A stretch of 12,057 bases of DNA from Paracoccaceae bacterium (GTDB taxonomy: Bacteria > Pseudomonadota > Alphaproteobacteria > Rhodobacterales > Rhodobacteraceae). A model generated the notes under the pieces. That model did no database searches and was not told the origin of the DNA. It was given only the letters and a program-made list of their open reading frames with translations. Each line of letters opens with the position of its first letter. Within the stretch, counting starts at the first letter, position 1. The stretch is from positions 1-12,057 of the forward strand of contig SLQN01000255.1 in assembly GCA_007131465.1 (NCBI GenBank), given 5' to 3'. The position numbers and the translations under genes are program-made. Below, in pieces: positions 7,160 to 12,057 of the stretch.

Positions 7160-9082
7160 GTGGGCAACGCACGGAATTTTGCTTTCTGGATCGTGCTGTT
7201 CTTGCTGATGATCATGTTGTTCAACATGTTCAGCACAGGACAGTCCACATCCTCGGCCCGGTCGGTCGGCTATTCGGATTTTATCACCCGCGTCAACAGT
7301 GGCGAGGTCAGCCGCGTCACCATCGATGGCGAACGGATCGTCTTTGTGGGCAGCGACGGGCAGCAATATTCAACCGTGCGCCCGGACGACAGCAACCTGA
7401 CCCAGCGCTTGCTCGATGCCGAAATCCCCGTTGAGGCGCGTCCGCAACAGCAATCAGGCTTCTTGTCCACGCTTATGCTGTGGCTGCCGTTCCTGCTGCT
7501 GATCGGGGTGTGGATATACTTCATGAACCGCATGCAGGGCGGTGGCCGGGGCGGCGCGATGGGGTTCGGCAAGTCCAAGGCCAAGCTTCTGACCGAGAAA
7601 AGTGGCCGCGTCACGTTCGACGATGTCGCCGGGATCGATGAGGCAAAAGACGAGTTGGAAGAAATCGTGGAATTCCTGCGCAACCCGCAGAAATTCTCTC
7701 GCCTTGGCGGCAAAATTCCCAAGGGCGCGTTGCTGGTCGGCCCTCCGGGCACTGGTAAGACGCTGCTTGCGCGCGCCATCGCGGGTGAAGCAGGCGTGCC
7801 CTTCTTCACAATTTCGGGGTCTGACTTCGTCGAAATGTTCGTGGGTGTAGGCGCAAGCCGCGTACGCGACATGTTCGAGCAGGCCAAGAAGAACGCCCCC
7901 TGCATCGTCTTCATCGACGAAATCGACGCCGTGGGCCGGTCGCGCGGCGTGGGCTATGGCGGCGGCAATGACGAACGTGAACAGACGCTGAACCAGCTTC
8001 TGGTGGAAATGGACGGGTTTGAGGCCAATGAAGGCATCATCATCGTCGCGGCCACCAACCGCCCCGACGTTCTTGACCCTGCGCTTCTGCGGCCCGGTCG
8101 GTTTGACCGCCAGGTGCAGGTTCCCAACCCCGATATCAAGGGGCGCGAGCGTATCCTGGGCGTGCATGCCCGCAAGGTCCCGCTGGGTCCGAATGTCGAT
8201 CTGCGGATCATCGCACGCGGCACACCCGGTTTCTCGGGCGCAGATCTTGCAAACCTCGTGAATGAGGCCGCGCTGATGGCGGCCCGGTCGAACCGTCGCT
8301 TTGTCGTGATGGATGATTTCGAGAATGCCAAGGACAAGGTCATGATGGGGTCCGAGCGACGCTCGATGGTCATGTCCGAGGACGAGAAGAAACTGACCGC
8401 GTATCACGAAGCCGGGCATGCGGTTGTGGGCTTGCACGTGCCGGAACATGATCCGATTCACAAGGCGACCATCATCCCGCGCGGGCGCGCGCTGGGGCTG
8501 GTGCTGTCCCTGCCCGAGCGTGACCAGCTTTCGGTCAGCTACCGCAAATACAAGTCCAAGATCGCCATGGCGATGGGCGGGCGTGTGGCCGAGCAACTGG
8601 TCTTCGGGGAAGACGCCGTGACCTCGGGCGCAGCAAGCGACATCCAGCAGGTAACGAAGATCGCCCGCGCTATGGTCACGCAATTCGGCTTTGATGAAGA
8701 ACTTGGCTATGTCGATTACGCGAATGAACAGCAAAGCTATCTTGGCAACTATGGTGGCGGGTCAAACCATTCGGGCATCACCCAGAAGATGATCGACGAC
8801 AAGGTGCGCCAACTGGTCAATGAGGGCTACGAGACCGCCAAGCAGATCCTGACCGAACATCGGGACAAACTGGAGAACCTTGCCCAGGGGCTGCTGGAAT
8901 ATGAGACGTTGACCGGGCCAGAGATCGGCCGTGTCATGCGCGGCGAGCCGATCGGGCGCGACAGTGACGACGCGGACACGCCGCCGAATGACGGGAAACC
9001 ATCCGTGGTTGCAGTCCCCAAGACCCGCGGTCGAAAGCGCGGCGACGAGGATGGGTCACTGGAACCCGAACCCAGCGCTTGA
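7160..9082 (+). CDS. ftsH: ATP-dependent zinc metalloprotease FtsH
   Basis: FtsH is a hexameric inner-membrane AAA+ protease that degrades unassembled membrane proteins and short-lived regulators such as sigma32 and LpxC in E. coli. The 640-residue product is of normal length. Membrane segments lie at about residues 7-24 and 103-121 around a periplasmic domain. The AAA domain shows Walker A GPPGTGKT (194-201), the pore motif MFVGVGA (226-232), Walker B IVFIDEID (249-256) and the second region of homology [22 protein letters not shown] (297-318). The protease domain has HEAGH (416-420), with zinc ligands H416 and H420 and catalytic E417; D494 in GAASD is the third ligand. The last 45 residues are polar and low in complexity, a variable tail. 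The GTG start is fixed by a strong AAGAGGAGA and gives the standard N-terminus. It follows tilS, an arrangement common in alphaproteobacteria. Confidence 0.98.
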   Translation: MGNARNFAFWIVLFLLMIMLFNMFSTGQSTSSARSVGYSDFITRVNSGEVSRVTIDGERIVFVGSDGQQYSTVRPDDSNLTQRLLDAEIPVEARPQQQSGFLSTLMLWLPFLLLIGVWIYFMNRMQGGGRGGAMGFGKSKAKLLTEKSGRVTFDDVAGIDEAKDELEEIVEFLRNPQKFSRLGGKIPKGALLVGPPGTGKTLLARAIAGEAGVPFFTISGSDFVEMFVGVGASRVRDMFEQAKKNAPCIVFIDEIDAVGRSRGVGYGGGNDEREQTLNQLLVEMDGFEANEGIIIVAATNRPDVLDPALLRPGRFDRQVQVPNPDIKGRERILGVHARKVPLGPNVDLRIIARGTPGFSGADLANLVNEAALMAARSNRRFVVMDDFENAKDKVMMGSERRSMVMSEDEKKLTAYHEAGHAVVGLHVPEHDPIHKATIIPRGRALGLVLSLPERDQLSVSYRKYKSKIAMAMGGRVAEQLVFGEDAVTSGAASDIQQVTKIARAMVTQFGFDEELGYVDYANEQQSYLGNYGGGSNHSGITQKMIDDKVRQLVNEGYETAKQILTEHRDKLENLAQGLLEYETLTGPEIGRVMRGEPIGRDSDDADTPPNDGKPSVVAVPKTRGRKRGDEDGSLEPEPSA

Positions 9083-9106
9083 AGACCAACGCACAAAGAC
9101 GAAAAC

Positions 9107-9132
9107 GCCCCGGCCTCGCGCCGGGGCTTTTT
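9107..9132. terminator. Intrinsic terminator between convergent ftsH and mfd
   Basis: GCCCCGG (9107-9113) pairs perfectly with CCGGGGC (9121-9127) around a seven-base loop, followed by TTTTT (9128-9132). That is a clear rho-independent terminator for ftsH, 24 bases after its stop. On the minus strand the same stem is followed by GTTTTC, so it can also stop mfd transcription. An outer pair of arms, ACGCAC (9089-9094) and GTGCGT (9134-9139), could extend the hairpin. Confidence 0.9.
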
Positions 9133-9140
9133 CGTGCGTG

Positions 9141-12057
<2,917 letters not shown>

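Noticed and set aside
7454..8734. 426-residue minus-strand open frame opposite ftsH
   Set aside because: It mirrors the AAA and protease domains of FtsH codon by codon and has no features of its own.

Overview
The window is about 12 kb of GC-rich DNA from an alphaproteobacterium, most likely a member of the Rhodobacteraceae. This rests on recognisable protein sequences, strong GC bias at third codon positions, a proline-rich TolA, and the order ybgC-tolQ-tolR-tolA-tolB-pal-cpoB-tilS-ftsH. I cannot name a genus from the sequence alone.

Layout. Positions 1-144 hold the 3' end of an unidentified gene whose stop overlaps the start of ybgC. Positions 141-5818 hold the complete Tol-Pal cluster on the + strand: ybgC (acyl-CoA thioesterase), tolQ and tolR (inner-membrane proton-driven motor), tolA (trans-periplasmic link), tolB (periplasmic beta-propeller), pal (peptidoglycan-associated lipoprotein) and cpoB/ybgF (periplasmic coiled-coil/TPR protein). 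Several junctions overlap by 4 bases (upstream gene/ybgC, tolA/tolB, cpoB/tilS) or are separated by only a few bases, which points to co-transcription and translational coupling. tilS (tRNA-Ile lysidine synthase) follows from a probable TTG start inside the cpoB stop. ftsH (membrane AAA+ zinc protease) follows after a 76-base gap that carries a strong ribosome binding site and a plausible promoter. A stem-loop terminator at 9107-9132 separates ftsH from mfd, which runs in the opposite direction and is cut by the right end of the window.

Function. TolQ-TolR-TolA use the proton gradient to act on TolB and Pal, which keeps the outer membrane attached and constricting at the division site. CpoB links this system to septal peptidoglycan synthesis. 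FtsH performs membrane-protein quality control. TilS is needed to decode AUA codons. Mfd removes stalled RNA polymerase from damaged template and recruits nucleotide excision repair.

No previously undescribed system is visible. Every full-length gene belongs to a well-known core family. The points worth a second look are small: the composition and duplicated boxes of TolA, an extra cysteine pair in Pal, a dyad near the end of tilS, candidate internal promoters, and the unidentified gene at the left edge.
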